Shown: positions 17,800-27,024, numbered from the stretch's first letter. The stretch: DNA of 64,000 nt from Cupriavidus plantarum (GCF_905397285.1 NZ_CAJPUX010000002.1:496001-560000), one strand, 5' to 3'. A program made the numbers and translations. Notes: generated from the letters alone by a model not told the origin.

Positions 17800-18441
17800 T
17801 TAGGACGCCCGCGTATGCGCCTGTATGTTCGTCTGAACGTCCGTCCGCACGTCGGTCCGCACGTCGGCCAGCAGGCGCGCGAACGCATGGCGCGCCATGG
17901 CTTCCGCGTCGTCGCGGCCGAGCAGCTTGAACGACGTCTGGAACGACATGCCGATGCCGACCATGTCGAACGCGAACTGGCGAGGTTCCACGTCGGCGCG
18001 GACGGCGCCTTCGTCGATTGCGTCTCGAATCACGCGGGCGATGGTGCTGTGCCAATCCTTGAGGGCCTGCACGAGCTGATCGCGGATGACGCCGGGACGG
18101 TCGCGGTACTCCTGCGCCAGCGCCATGAACAGGCAGCGCCCGCCCGTCACGGTGCCGCCGACCCATTCGAGATATCCGTCGAAGAGCGTCTGCACCCGCG
18201 GCACGCCGCGCGGCGCACGCATGGCGGGCTGCACCACGATCTCGCCGAAGCGTTCGGCGGCACGCTCGAGCACCGCCTCCTGCAGGGCTTCCTTTGACTT
18301 GAAATGCGCATACAGGCCGCTCTTCGACATTCTGGTGTCGGCCGCCAGCGTTGCGAGCGACAACTGTTCGAATCCGACCTGGCTCGCGGACGCGAGGGCC
18401 TGTTCGATGATCGCGGCGCGCGTGAGTTGACCTTTCTGCAT
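17800..18441 (-). CDS. TetR-family regulator
   Basis: This 213-residue TetR protein has an N-terminal HTH (ALASASQVGFEQLSLATLAA, then SKSGLYAHFKSKEAL) and a long ligand domain. The C-terminus ends in a short tandem repeat (DVRTDVRTDVQTNIQ) encoded by 12-bp units around 17831-17866, a likely slippage tail. It precedes the alpha/beta hydrolase on the same strand. Matching operators before both genes indicate autorepression and control of the hydrolase. I start at ATG 18441 where TetR homology begins; the extension to 18501 would run through the operator. Confidence 0.87.
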   Translation of the reverse strand: MQKGQLTRAAIIEQALASASQVGFEQLSLATLAADTRMSKSGLYAHFKSKEALQEAVLERAAERFGEIVVQPAMRAPRGVPRVQTLFDGYLEWVGGTVTGGRCLFMALAQEYRDRPGVIRDQLVQALKDWHSTIARVIRDAIDEGAVRADVEPRQFAFDMVGIGMSFQTSFKLLGRDDAEAMARHAFARLLADVRTDVRTDVQTNIQAHTRAS

Positions 18442-18454
18442 GCGCTGGAGATTA

Positions 18455-18469
18455 GCACGACCGGTCGGT
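18455..18469 (-). promoter_or_regulatory. TetR-type operator copy B, before the tetR gene
   Basis: GCACGACCGGTCGGT contains the palindrome GACCGGTC and is the near-exact complement of copy A. It sits 14 bp before the tetR start, where binding would block transcription. Confidence 0.72.
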
Positions 18470-18722
18470 TTGTCAACTTGCCTTACTGCACACTTCGACA
18501 ATACTTATGTGACGTCAACGCAAAGCTGGCAACGCCGTTAGTGTGAGTGCGCAGGCGATGTTGTGCTGTGTAAGCCTTTCGGACTAGAGCCCGGAAGGCC
18601 CGAACGCGCCATCATAGGAAATCTGCAAAAGTGTTTCGCAAAGGACCTACGGAACGCTTTACGTGCTCTATACTCGAATGCACGTCCGCGCACTTTTTTT
18701 TGACTGGTGACTGGAGACCGAC

Positions 18723-19112
18723 ATGAACAGTACAGCCGTGCCAAGAGGCGCTAGCGAACCGTTCCGGCAACTGCGGGCGTTGCGCCGTGCGCGCAAGCTC
18801 AAGCAGGAGGACGTCGCCCGTAAGGCCGGGATTTCCCGGGAAGCCTATCTGCGGGCGGAATCGGGTCAGGCCGATCCGCGTATGTCCACGTTCCTCGCCG
18901 CCTGCGAGGCGCTGGGGCTCGAGGTGGTGTTAGCCCCTCAGCATCTGGCGGCCGACGTGAATGCATTCATTGCCAGCCGCAACGGCGGCGTCACGGCGGC
19001 CTCGATGGCTGGCCAGCCCGCATCGTCGGGCGGCACGCCCTCGGGTTCGGCGCCGTCGTCTGGCGGGTTTGGCGCCGGTTCCAGCACCGGCGAGGGCCAC
19101 AAACCGCTGTAA
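18723..19112 (+). CDS. XRE-family HTH protein
   Basis: This 129-residue protein has a lambda-repressor-like HTH over about residues 15-72 (FRQLRALRRARKLKQEDVAR, AGISREAYLRAESG). It is followed by a low-complexity Gly/Ser/Ala tail (ASSGGTPSGSAPSSGGFGAGSS). There is no toxin partner adjacent, so an antitoxin role is not supported. It is a free-standing small DNA-binding protein of unknown target. A T-rich tract (around 18697) and the sequence GGAGA lie upstream. Confidence 0.8.
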   Translation: MNSTAVPRGASEPFRQLRALRRARKLKQEDVARKAGISREAYLRAESGQADPRMSTFLAACEALGLEVVLAPQHLAADVNAFIASRNGGVTAASMAGQPASSGGTPSGSAPSSGGFGAGSSTGEGHKPL

Positions 19113-19387
19113 AGGCCGCCGCTGTCCATGTCGGGCCGCCCCAGGGCGGCCCGGCGAACATTGCCGCAGCTTGCCGGTGCATCGCGCACCGGTGGCGCCG
19201 CGACCGCCCTCGGCGCGTGCCAGCGTGCCTGCGTGCCCGCACGGCTGCACACTTCGTGCTGCATCGCGCTGCATCGTGCCGCGTGGATACCGTCCGCGCG
19301 GTACCGTCTTGCCACGCTCTCCCACGTCCCGTTCCCCAATGCTTGGTTGGCGGCCACCGTCTGCCGCTTGCGGATCCGCATCGGGAT
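19113..19387. other. Gene-free stretch before the hmgA promoter
   Basis: No gene, repeat or strong terminator was recognised. Open frames here are GC-rich shadows without ribosome-binding sites. Confidence 0.5.
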
Positions 19388-19437
19388 TTGACACGCCTCT
19401 CCGTCGAAATTACGATTAGCGGAAATCATTAATTAAT
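19388..19437 (+). promoter_or_regulatory. hmgA promoter with downstream palindrome
   Basis: TTGACA (19388-19393) and TACGAT (19411-19416) are 17 bp apart. The perfect palindrome ATTAATTAAT (19428-19437) lies just past the expected start of transcription. AATTACG and CGTAATT (19408-19414, 19439-19445) form a wider inverted repeat around it. This is a plausible operator for the IclR protein encoded at the end of the operon. Confidence 0.65.
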
Positions 19438-19459
19438 ACGTAATTCAGGAGACGCCGCC

Positions 19460-20761
19460 ATGCCTGATCCCTTCCGCTACCAATCCGGATTCGCCAACGA
19501 GTTCGCGACCGAGGCTTTGCCCGGTGCGTTGCCGGAGGGTCAAAACTCGCCGCAGCGCGTGCCATACGGCCTGTACGCGGAGCAGATTTCGGGTACCGCG
19601 TTTACGGCGCCGCGCGCGCACAACCGCCGCAGCTGGCTGTACCGGATTCGCCCCGGTGCGATGCATCGGCCGTTCGCGCGCATGGAGTCTTCGCGCTGGG
19701 TGAGCCGCTTCGACGAAGTCCCGCCCACGCCGAACCAGCTGCGCTGGAGCCCCCCGGCGATGCCCTCGGCGCCGACGGACTTTGTGGACGGCATCGTCAC
19801 GATGGCCGGCAACGGCGGACCGGCCGACTTTACGGGCTGCGGTATCCATCTCTATCTGGCCAACCGGTCGATGACGGACCGCTTCTTCTACAACGCCGAC
19901 GGCGAGATGTTGATCGTGCCGCAGAAAGGCCGTCTGCTCGTGGCGACGGAGATGGGCCGGCTCGAGGTGTCGCCGCAGGAGATCGTGGTAATCCCGCGCG
20001 GCGTGCGGTTCCGCGTGGAGCTGCCCGATGGCGAGGCGCGCGGTTATATCTGCGAGAACTTCGGACAGTTGTTCCGGCTGCCCGACCTCGGCGTGCTGGG
20101 GTCCAACGGCCTCGCCAATCCGCGCGATTTTCTATCCCCGGTGGCCGCCTACGAGGACCGCGAAGGCAAGTTCGAACTGGTGGCGCGGTTTCAGGGCAAC
20201 CTGTGGCGCGCGGAGATCGATCACTCGCCGCTGGACGTCGTGGCCTGGCATGGCAACTACGCCCCCTACAAGTACGATCTGCGGCGTTTCAACACGATCG
20301 GGTCCATCAGCTTCGATCATCCCGATCCGTCGATTTTTCTCGTCCTGCAGGCGCCGTCCGATACGCCGGGTGTCGATACGATCGACTTCGTGATCTTCGG
20401 CCCGCGCTGGCTTGCCGCCGAGCACACGTTCCGTCCGCCCTGGTTCCATCGCAACGTGGCGAGCGAGTTCATGGGGCTCATCGACGGCGTCTACGATGCC
20501 AAGGCCGAGGGCTTCATGCCCGGCGGCGCGAGCCTGCACAACTGCATGAGCGGGCATGGGCCCGATGCGGAAACCTTCGAGCGCGCGAGTCGCGCGGACA
20601 CGAGCGCGCCGCATCATGTCACCGACACCATGGCCTTCATGTTCGAGACACCCACGGTGATTCGTCCGACGCCGTATGCCGCGCAGTCGGCGTTGCTGCA
20701 GCAGGACTACTACACGTGCTGGCAGGGTCTGCGGAAGCATTTCGACCCGACACAGCGCTGA
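19460..20761 (+). CDS. hmgA: Homogentisate 1,2-dioxygenase
   Basis: This 433-residue cytosolic non-haem iron enzyme opens homogentisate to maleylacetoacetate in tyrosine/phenylalanine breakdown. Conserved signatures include [21 protein letters not shown] at the start and the iron site [11 protein letters not shown] followed by NCMSGHGPD. Length matches bacterial HmgA. CAGGAGAC precedes the ATG. It is followed after 19 bp by fahA; maleylacetoacetate isomerase is not in the window. Confidence 0.97.
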   Translation: MPDPFRYQSGFANEFATEALPGALPEGQNSPQRVPYGLYAEQISGTAFTAPRAHNRRSWLYRIRPGAMHRPFARMESSRWVSRFDEVPPTPNQLRWSPPAMPSAPTDFVDGIVTMAGNGGPADFTGCGIHLYLANRSMTDRFFYNADGEMLIVPQKGRLLVATEMGRLEVSPQEIVVIPRGVRFRVELPDGEARGYICENFGQLFRLPDLGVLGSNGLANPRDFLSPVAAYEDREGKFELVARFQGNLWRAEIDHSPLDVVAWHGNYAPYKYDLRRFNTIGSISFDHPDPSIFLVLQAPSDTPGVDTIDFVIFGPRWLAAEHTFRPPWFHRNVASEFMGLIDGVYDAKAEGFMPGGASLHNCMSGHGPDAETFERASRADTSAPHHVTDTMAFMFETPTVIRPTPYAAQSALLQQDYYTCWQGLRKHFDPTQR

Positions 20762-20780
20762 TTTTCCGAGACACGACCTC

Positions 20781-22037
20781 ATGACCATGCTCAGCTGGAT
20801 TGCCTCGGCCAACGATGGCCGCACGCATTTTTCGTTGCAGAACCTGCCATACGGCGTTTTTTCGACCGCGGATCGTGCGCCACGTGCTGGCGTGGCCATC
20901 GGCGCGATGGTGCTCGACCTTGCGGTGCTCGATGAGGCCGGGTTGTTGCCCGCCGCGACGCGCGGCACGTTTGCCGGCGGCACGCTCAATCGTTTCATGG
21001 CGCTCGGTCAGCCTGTGTGGCGCGAGACGCGTGCGAGGTTGATGGCGCTGCTGTCGGAAGGCGATACCACGCTGGCGGGCAATGCCTCGCTGCGCGAGCG
21101 CGCGCTCGTGCCCATGCGCGATGTCACGCTGCATCTGCCGATCGACATTCCCGGCTACACCGATTTCTACTCGTCGCGCGAGCACGCGACCAATGTGGGC
21201 AGCATGTTCCGCGACCCCGAGAACGCGCTGCTGCCGAACTGGCTCGAGATTCCGATCGGCTATAACGGGCGTGCCAGTTCCGTTGTGGTCAGTGGCACGC
21301 CGCTGCATCGGCCCAATGGGCAGATCAAGCTGCCGAACGAGGCGCGGCCGCTGTTTGGCCCGTGCCGCAAGCTCGATTACGAGCTCGAGATGGGCTTCAT
21401 CGTCGGCACGCCGTCCGCGCTTGGCGAACCGGTTTCCGTGGCTGATGCGCCCGCGCATATGTTCGGCATGGTGCTGCTCAACGACTGGAGCGCGCGCGAT
21501 ATCCAGCAGTGGGAATACGTGCCGCTGGGGCCGTTCAACAGCAAGTCGTTCGGCACCTCGATCTCGCCGTGGGTCGTCACGATGGAAGCGCTCGCGCCGT
21601 TCCGTCGCGACAATCCGGTGCAGTCGCCCGAGCCGTTGTCCTATCTGCGGCAGCATGAGCGCAACGCCTATGACATCGTGCTGGAGGTGTCTTTACGTCC
21701 GGCCGGCGCGGCCGACGCGACCACCGTGTGCCGCACGAATTTCCGCGCGATGTACTGGACGATGGCGCAGCAGCTTGCCCACCATACGGTGTCGGGATGC
21801 AACGTGCGTGTCGGCGACCTCATGGGTTCCGGCACGATCAGCGGCACCACGCCGGATGCATTCGGCAGCCTGCTCGAGACCACGCGCAACGGTGCCGAGC
21901 CGCTGACGCTGGCGGATGGCACGCGCCGCGGGTTCCTCGAGGATGGAGATGAGGTCGCGATGACGGGCTGGTGCCAGGGCGATGGGTATCGCGTGGGCTT
22001 TGGCGAGGTCGTCGGGCGTATCCTGCCGGCCCGCTAG
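20781..22037 (+). CDS. fahA: Fumarylacetoacetase
   Basis: This 418-residue enzyme hydrolyses fumarylacetoacetate to fumarate and acetoacetate, the last step of the homogentisate pathway. The N-terminal SH3-like part precedes the FAH domain with DFYSSREHATNVG, in which D128 and H135 correspond to D126 and H133 of the mouse enzyme. Downstream are the DWSARDIQQWEYVPLGPFNSK and GTISG segments. It is translated from ATG 20781 (or 20787). Its stop is 6 bp from the convergent IclR gene. Confidence 0.96.
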   Translation: MTMLSWIASANDGRTHFSLQNLPYGVFSTADRAPRAGVAIGAMVLDLAVLDEAGLLPAATRGTFAGGTLNRFMALGQPVWRETRARLMALLSEGDTTLAGNASLRERALVPMRDVTLHLPIDIPGYTDFYSSREHATNVGSMFRDPENALLPNWLEIPIGYNGRASSVVVSGTPLHRPNGQIKLPNEARPLFGPCRKLDYELEMGFIVGTPSALGEPVSVADAPAHMFGMVLLNDWSARDIQQWEYVPLGPFNSKSFGTSISPWVVTMEALAPFRRDNPVQSPEPLSYLRQHERNAYDIVLEVSLRPAGAADATTVCRTNFRAMYWTMAQQLAHHTVSGCNVRVGDLMGSGTISGTTPDAFGSLLETTRNGAEPLTLADGTRRGFLEDGDEVAMTGWCQGDGYRVGFGEVVGRILPAR

Positions 22038-22043
22038 GGCGGC

Positions 22044-22805
22044 TCAGTTCACGCGTTCCAGCGTGGCGCATGCCGTCCGCAAGATGGCAGAGAAGCGTTC
22101 GATGTTCGGTTCGATGCGATACACGGGGCCGGCGATCGAGATCGCATAGCATTCGCCCGACAGTCGCACGGGCCAGGCGAGGGCGCCCACGTCCGGCATC
22201 GATTCGCTGAGGTTGACGAACGCGCCGCGCGCTTTCGAGGCGACGAGTTCGGCTTCGATGTCTTTCCTCGTGGTAAGGGTGCGCGCGGTGAAGCGTTCGA
22301 GGGGCAACTGCTTCAGCAGGGCAGCGCGCTCGTCGTCGTCCATGGCGGCGAGCAGCGCCTTGCCGATCGAGTTCGCGTGCAGCTCGCGCGCTTCGCCGGC
22401 CGTGGCGATATAACGAATGGCATGCGGGGATTCGAGGACATCGAGGTAGAGCACCGCGCGGCCTTCGTGGAGCTTGCCGATGACGATCGTCTCGCCGGTG
22501 GCTTCGCGCAACTCGGCCATGGTGTCGTGCACGCGATCGAGCACCGGATCGTGTCTGGCGATCTGCTGCGCCATGGCCAGGAGCCGGCCGGTAGGGTAAT
22601 ACCCTTGCCGCCGGCTCGTTTCGTAGAGATAGCCGAGCGAGGTCAGCGTGCGAATCAGCGCGAGGCAACTGGAGGCCGGCACGGCCAACAGCCGCGCGAG
22701 CTCGGACAACGACAACGCCCTGCGCTCCCGCGCAAAGGTCTCGATGATCTCGATGACGCGCAGCGCGGTCTTGACGTTGGCGGAGGGGGCGGGGGGTTTG
22801 GACAT
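22044..22805 (-). CDS. IclR-family regulator
   Basis: This 253-residue IclR protein has an N-terminal winged helix (LSLSELARLLAVPASSCLALIRTL) and a C-terminal GAF-like effector domain (ETIVIGKLHEGRAVLYLDVLES, SIGKALLAAM). It converges on the hmgA-fahA operon and is the likely controller of homogentisate breakdown. An alternative is the adjacent esterase 28 bp upstream on the same strand, which may share a transcript with it. The start at 22805 is where IclR homology begins; the frame continues upstream without homology. Confidence 0.87.
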   Translation of the reverse strand: MSKPPAPSANVKTALRVIEIIETFARERRALSLSELARLLAVPASSCLALIRTLTSLGYLYETSRRQGYYPTGRLLAMAQQIARHDPVLDRVHDTMAELREATGETIVIGKLHEGRAVLYLDVLESPHAIRYIATAGEARELHANSIGKALLAAMDDDERAALLKQLPLERFTARTLTTRKDIEAELVASKARGAFVNLSESMPDVGALAWPVRLSGECYAISIAGPVYRIEPNIERFSAILRTACATLERVN

Positions 22806-22833
22806 CGGCGAATTATAGGGGCAGCCGGCAGTC

Positions 22834-23793
22834 TCAACGCGTCGAGGCCAGCCCCGTGCTGCGGCGGATGAATGTCGCGGCTTGCCGCAGAGCGGCGCGG
22901 GCTTCGGGCAGGAAGGGCGCGAAGCAGGGCCACGCGTGTGGCATCGCGTGCCAGATAGAGAGTTCCGCCGCGCTGCCGGCGCGGCGCAGTCGAGAGGCGA
23001 GCGCGCGGGCGTCGCGGTATATCGCTTCCGTGTCGCTGACGTGAATCTGGAGCGGGGGCAGGCCATGCAAATCGGCCAGCGCTGGCGAGGCCAGCGGCTC
23101 GGGTGTGTCGCCGATGTACAGGCGGGTGGCCATCGCCATGGCGGCCTGCGACAGGGGCAGCGCGCCGCTGTCGCGCTGCGTGGCGTGGCGCAGGTCGGCC
23201 CACGGCGAGAACAGGATCCCGCAGGCCGGCAGGTCTGTCTTTGCGTCGCGCAATGCGACGAGCGTGGCCAGCGCCAGGTTACCTCCGGCCGAGTCCCCAG
23301 CCAGCACGATCGACCACGGCGGGATCCCGCGCGCGAGCAGCGTGCGGTAGGCGTGCACCGCATCGTCGAGCGCGCAGGGGAACGGATGCTCGGGCGCCAG
23401 CCGGTAGTCGAGCGATAGCACGGGCAGGCCGCTCAACCGCGCCAGCGATGTCGTGACCGCGCGATGCGTCGCCGGCGATCCGAATGCGAACGCGCCTCCA
23501 TGGAGGTAGAGCACCACGCCCGGCGGCGAGACACCCGACGCTCGTACCGGCTCCGTCCATTCCCCAGCCACCCCGGCATCCGGATGACGCCGCACACGCG
23601 GCCCCCAGACGTGGGAGACGATCGCCCCGGGGCGGGCGAGGCGTTCCGTGCGGGCGCGTAGCGCGGGGATGTCGCTCAACGGCGTGGCGCCGTCGCGCAC
23701 ACCGGCGGACACCATGCGCGGCAGCAGGCGGGTGAGGAGCCGGGCTTGCCAGCTGACGCGGGCGTCCGCGAGGGTGGTAGGGGTTCTGGCCAT
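22834..23793 (-). CDS. Alpha/beta hydrolase of the hormone-sensitive-lipase type
   Basis: This 319-residue esterase has the HSL oxyanion motif LYLHGGAFAFGS, nucleophile Ser in AGDSAGGNLAL, an Asp in HVSDTEAIY and a His in MPHAWPCF. The family hydrolyses short acyl esters. It lies upstream of and on the same strand as the IclR gene, so the two may be co-transcribed. The start is the ATG at 23793. The natural substrate is unknown. Confidence 0.85.
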   Translation of the reverse strand: MARTPTTLADARVSWQARLLTRLLPRMVSAGVRDGATPLSDIPALRARTERLARPGAIVSHVWGPRVRRHPDAGVAGEWTEPVRASGVSPPGVVLYLHGGAFAFGSPATHRAVTTSLARLSGLPVLSLDYRLAPEHPFPCALDDAVHAYRTLLARGIPPWSIVLAGDSAGGNLALATLVALRDAKTDLPACGILFSPWADLRHATQRDSGALPLSQAAMAMATRLYIGDTPEPLASPALADLHGLPPLQIHVSDTEAIYRDARALASRLRRAGSAAELSIWHAMPHAWPCFAPFLPEARAALRQAATFIRRSTGLASTR

Positions 23794-23930
23794 GGTGTAA
23801 GTCCTTGCAGCGGTTGAGGATCGCGCGCCGCCGATGCAATCAGTGTGGACAGCCAGAGTGAGCCCAAAATGAGCACCGGAAGCGGGCTGCCTCCAGCCGG
23901 ACTCAGGGTTGACCCCGTTGACGCCAGTTT

Positions 23931-23962
23931 TCATATCTATAAAATTGTATTCATAGATATGA
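23931..23962 (+). promoter_or_regulatory. 10-bp inverted repeat upstream of the cupin operon
   Basis: TCATATCTAT and ATAGATATGA (23931-23940, 23953-23962) are exact complements around a 12-bp spacer, 23 bp before the cupin ATG in an AT-rich pocket. It looks like an operator covering the promoter. Which regulator binds is unknown; the IclR protein nearby is one candidate. Confidence 0.6.
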
Positions 23963-23985
23963 AAAACAGCCGGAGACACCCCGCC

Positions 23986-24378
23986 ATGACCATCGCGCCC
24001 AGCTACTTCGTCCGCGTCGAGGACGTAGAGGGTTACCACCCCGCCAATCACGTCGGCACGCTGAACCGCCGCATCATCGGCCGCGAGAACGTCGGCGCGA
24101 CCCAGATCGAGGTCATTCACGGCACGATCGAGCGCGGCAAGGGCGCGCTGCCGCACGCGCATCCCGGCATCGAGCAGGTCTGCTACATCCTTGAAGGCCG
24201 CGCACGCGCCGAGGTCAATGGCGAGTCCCGCGAACTGGGCCCGGGCGAATGCTGCTTCTTCCCGGCGGACGCGATGCATGTGTTCACCGTGGTCAGCGAG
24301 GAACCCGTGAAGCTGCTGGTCATCTACGGCCCGCCGTACGAGGAATCGCCGGATCGCGTCATCCGACCCGCCGCATAA
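23986..24378 (+). CDS. Cupin-domain protein
   Basis: This 130-residue single cupin has the metal-ligand motif PHAHPGIEQVCYILEGRARAE (cupin 1) and the second motif PADAMHVF. It could be a small-molecule isomerase, dioxygenase or sensor. It is first in an operon with a Bug-type binding protein and an acyl-CoA dehydrogenase, suggesting work on the carboxylate that the binding protein takes up. CGGAGACA precedes the ATG; the longer frame upstream runs through the inverted repeat and is rejected. Confidence 0.82.
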   Translation: MTIAPSYFVRVEDVEGYHPANHVGTLNRRIIGRENVGATQIEVIHGTIERGKGALPHAHPGIEQVCYILEGRARAEVNGESRELGPGECCFFPADAMHVFTVVSEEPVKLLVIYGPPYEESPDRVIRPAA

Positions 24379-24434
24379 CGAATCAACACCGAGGCGCCGA
24401 GACAGGACGCCCGACAAAACATCTGGAGACAAAC

Positions 24435-25427
24435 ATGCCGAACTTCCGCGTGCGCCGCCTGCTGGCCGCCACCGTCATGACGATGGCCGGTCTGCCGGCC
24501 CTGCTCGCCGCAACGCCCGCGTCCGCCGCCGACGCGTGGCCAAGCCGTCCGCTCCGCCTCGTGGTGCCGTTCGCCGCCGGCAGCGGCACCGACGCCGTGG
24601 CGCGTATCACGGCGAAGGAACTGGGCGACGCGCTGGGCCAGAACGTCGTGGTGGACAACCGTCCCGGCGCCAACGGCGCGATTGCCGCGGAACTTGTCGC
24701 ACAGGCCGCTCCGGACGGCTACACGCTGTTCATGACGACCAATACGACACACTCGGCGAACCCCTCGCTGATGAAGAAGCTGCCGTACGACCCGATCAAG
24801 GACTTCACGCCGGTCGCCCGCATGGGCAACCTGCCGTTCATGCTGGTCATCAATCCGAAGCTGCCCGTCAATAGCGTCGCGGAACTGATCGCCTATGCGA
24901 AATCCCATCCTGGCATGTCGTACGCAAGCGGCAACAGCACGGGCATCGTGTCGGGCGCGACGCTCGGCCGCATGGCCGGCATCGACCTGCTGCACGTGCC
25001 GTACAAGAGCACCCCGCCGGCGATGACGGACGTGATCGCGGGACAGGTGCCGATGATGTTCGTCGACGTGGCCGCCGGAATCGCCAACGTCAAGGCGGGC
25101 AAGATGCGCGCGCTCGCCGTCACCACCGCGCAGCGCAGCCGCCTTCTGCCCGACCTGCCGCCGATCGGCGACACGCCGGGCCTCAAGGGTTTCGACATCA
25201 CGTCGTGGAACGGCGTGTTCGCGCCCGCCAGGACGCCGCAGCCGATCGTCGAGCGTCTCAATCGCGAACTGACGAAGATCGCGGGCAGCAAGGAAGTCGC
25301 GCCGCGCTTCGAAGCGCTCGGTTTCGAGGCCTTCGGCCAGACGCCGCAGCAGTTCGCGAGCTTCGTCAACAGCGAGCTCGTCAAATGGACCCGGCTCGTC
25401 AAGGACGCGGGCATCCAGCCGGAGTGA
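24435..25427 (+). CDS. Tripartite tricarboxylate transporter receptor (Bug family)
   Basis: This 330-residue periplasmic binding protein has a signal peptide ending in TPASAADA and the Bug signature WPSRPLRLVVPFAAGSGTD. Mature-domain motifs include VVDNRPGANGAIAAELVA and PDGYTL. The family binds carboxylates. No TctA/TctB membrane subunits are adjacent, as is usual for orphan Bug receptors in Cupriavidus and Bordetella. It sits between the cupin and the acyl-CoA dehydrogenase genes, only 4 bp before the latter. Confidence 0.92.
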   Translation: MPNFRVRRLLAATVMTMAGLPALLAATPASAADAWPSRPLRLVVPFAAGSGTDAVARITAKELGDALGQNVVVDNRPGANGAIAAELVAQAAPDGYTLFMTTNTTHSANPSLMKKLPYDPIKDFTPVARMGNLPFMLVINPKLPVNSVAELIAYAKSHPGMSYASGNSTGIVSGATLGRMAGIDLLHVPYKSTPPAMTDVIAGQVPMMFVDVAAGIANVKAGKMRALAVTTAQRSRLLPDLPPIGDTPGLKGFDITSWNGVFAPARTPQPIVERLNRELTKIAGSKEVAPRFEALGFEAFGQTPQQFASFVNSELVKWTRLVKDAGIQPE

Positions 25428-25431
25428 TGGG

Positions 25432-26604
25432 ATGAACTTCGAACGGACCGCCGAACAAAACGCCATCGTCGAGGCCGTCACGCAGCTCTGCGCTGACTTC
25501 GGACCCGAGTATTGGGCCGACCTCGACACGCGCCACGAGTTTCCGCATGCGTTCCACAAGGCCATGGCCGGCGCGGGCTGGCTGGGCATCGCGATGCCGG
25601 AGCAGTACGGCGGCGCGGGACTCGGTATTACCGAGGCTGCGCTGATCATGCAGACGGTGTCGGCATCGGGGGCCGGGTTTTCGGGCGCGTCGGCCATTCA
25701 TATGAACGTGTTCGGCCTGAACCCGGTCGTCGTTTTCGGCAGCGAGGCGCAACAGCAGGCCGCGCTGCCGCCGCTGATCGCGGGCGAGGAGAAAGCGTGC
25801 TTCGCCGTGACCGAACCGGACGCGGGCCTCGACACCACGCGCCTGAAGACGCAGGCCGTCGCCACGCCCGATGGCAGTGCCTATCGCGTGGATGGCCGCA
25901 AGATCTGGATCTCCACCGCGCAGGTGGCCACGCGCATGCTGCTGCTCGCGCGCACCACGCCGCTCGACAAGGTCGCCAGACCCACGCAGGGCCTGAGCCT
26001 GTTCTATACGAAGCTCGACCGCGAGCGCGTGGAAGTGCGGGAGATCGACAAGATGGGCCGGGGCGCGGTCGACTCGAACATGCTGTTCATCGACGGGCTG
26101 ATGGTGCCGGCAGCCGATCGCATCGGCGAAGAGGGCAGGGGCTTCGAGTACATCCTGCATGGGCTGAACCCGGAACGCATCCTGATCGCGGCGGAAGCGG
26201 TGGGGCTTGGCCGGGCGGCGCTCGATGCCGCCACGCGATACGCGCGCGAACGGACCGTGTTCGGACGGCCGATCGGACAGAACCAGGGCATCCAGCATCC
26301 GCTCGCGCAGGCATGGATGGCGCTCGAGGCCGCGGACATGATGGTGTGGAAGGCGGCGTGGCTTTATGACAAGGGCAAGCCGTGTGGGGCGGAGGCGAAT
26401 GCGGCGAAGTACCTCGCCGCCGAGGCCGCGCATCAGGCCTGCCAGACCGCGGTGCTCACGCTAGGAGGCATGGGCTATGCGCGGGAGTATCACGTGGAGC
26501 GTTATCTGCGCGAGTCGTACATCCCGCGAATCGCGCCCGTCAGCGCCCAGCTGATCCTGTGTCATATCGCCGAGCGCGTGCTGGGACTGCCGAAGTCCTA
26601 CTGA
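25432..26604 (+). CDS. Acyl-CoA dehydrogenase
   Basis: This 390-residue FAD-dependent dehydrogenase has the ACAD N-terminal helical domain, the FAVTEPDAGLDT flavin motif, a middle beta domain (GRKIWISTAQVA) and a C-terminal domain with GRPIGQNQGIQHPLA and GGMGYAREYHVERYLRE. It introduces a double bond into an acyl-CoA; chain specificity cannot be told. It overlaps functionally with the upstream Bug receptor and cupin in one operon and ends at a strong terminator. Confidence 0.92.
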   Translation: MNFERTAEQNAIVEAVTQLCADFGPEYWADLDTRHEFPHAFHKAMAGAGWLGIAMPEQYGGAGLGITEAALIMQTVSASGAGFSGASAIHMNVFGLNPVVVFGSEAQQQAALPPLIAGEEKACFAVTEPDAGLDTTRLKTQAVATPDGSAYRVDGRKIWISTAQVATRMLLLARTTPLDKVARPTQGLSLFYTKLDRERVEVREIDKMGRGAVDSNMLFIDGLMVPAADRIGEEGRGFEYILHGLNPERILIAAEAVGLGRAALDAATRYARERTVFGRPIGQNQGIQHPLAQAWMALEAADMMVWKAAWLYDKGKPCGAEANAAKYLAAEAAHQACQTAVLTLGGMGYAREYHVERYLRESYIPRIAPVSAQLILCHIAERVLGLPKSY

Positions 26605-26626
26605 CCTCGTATCGCCGCAAAAGACA

Positions 26627-26657
26627 AAGCCCCGGGGAGATCCCGGGGCTTTTTTTT
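26627..26657 (+). terminator. Rho-independent terminator after the acyl-CoA dehydrogenase
   Basis: AAGCCCCGGG and CCCGGGGCTT pair around a 5-base loop and lead into seven or eight T residues. Confidence 0.92.
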
Positions 26658-26841
26658 GAGGTTTCCCACGCGCCGCGTCACGAAACGACATGTCGAGCGT
26701 GACGCCTTTCAGCGATGAAACACGAAGCACATGACGCGGCGGTGGCGGTGGACTCTTCCCATCAAGAGCCGCACCGCGCAAATCTGGGGGACCCTGCCCG
26801 TCCTTCCAGATAGCGGAAAAGGTTACGTCCTACGTTGTTCT

Positions 26842-27024
26842 TTACTTGCCCAGCTCGTGGCCGATAACACCGCCAACCACTGCGCCGCCAATCGTGCCCG
26901 CGGTGCTGCCGTTGGTCAGTTCATGTCCTGCATAGCCACCCGCCGCGGCACCGCCGAGCGTGCAACCGGACATCGCCCACACACAAGCGCCCACTGTGAG
27001 CGCACCAGCAATTCGCTTCCACAT
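26842..27024 (-). CDS. Small glycine-zipper lipoprotein
   Basis: This 60-residue precursor has a short signal sequence and a lipobox (AMSGC), followed by a glycine-zipper 2TM-like core (GGAAAGGYAGHEL, TIGGAVVGGVIGHEL). Such OsmB/17-kDa-antigen-like lipoproteins sit in the outer membrane and respond to envelope or osmotic stress. AGGAGAAACC precedes the ATG. It is divergent from the MHYT-GGDEF-EAL gene. Confidence 0.82.
   Translation of the reverse strand: MWKRIAGALTVGACVWAMSGCTLGGAAAGGYAGHELTNGSTAGTIGGAVVGGVIGHELGK

Noticed and set aside
17831..17866. 12-bp repeats at the end of the tetR gene as a regulatory element
   Set aside because: They are coding, only two exact copies plus a degenerate one, and best explained as a slippage-derived C-terminal tail.
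18723..19112. XRE protein as antitoxin of a toxin-antitoxin pair
   Set aside because: No small partner gene lies on either side within operon distance.
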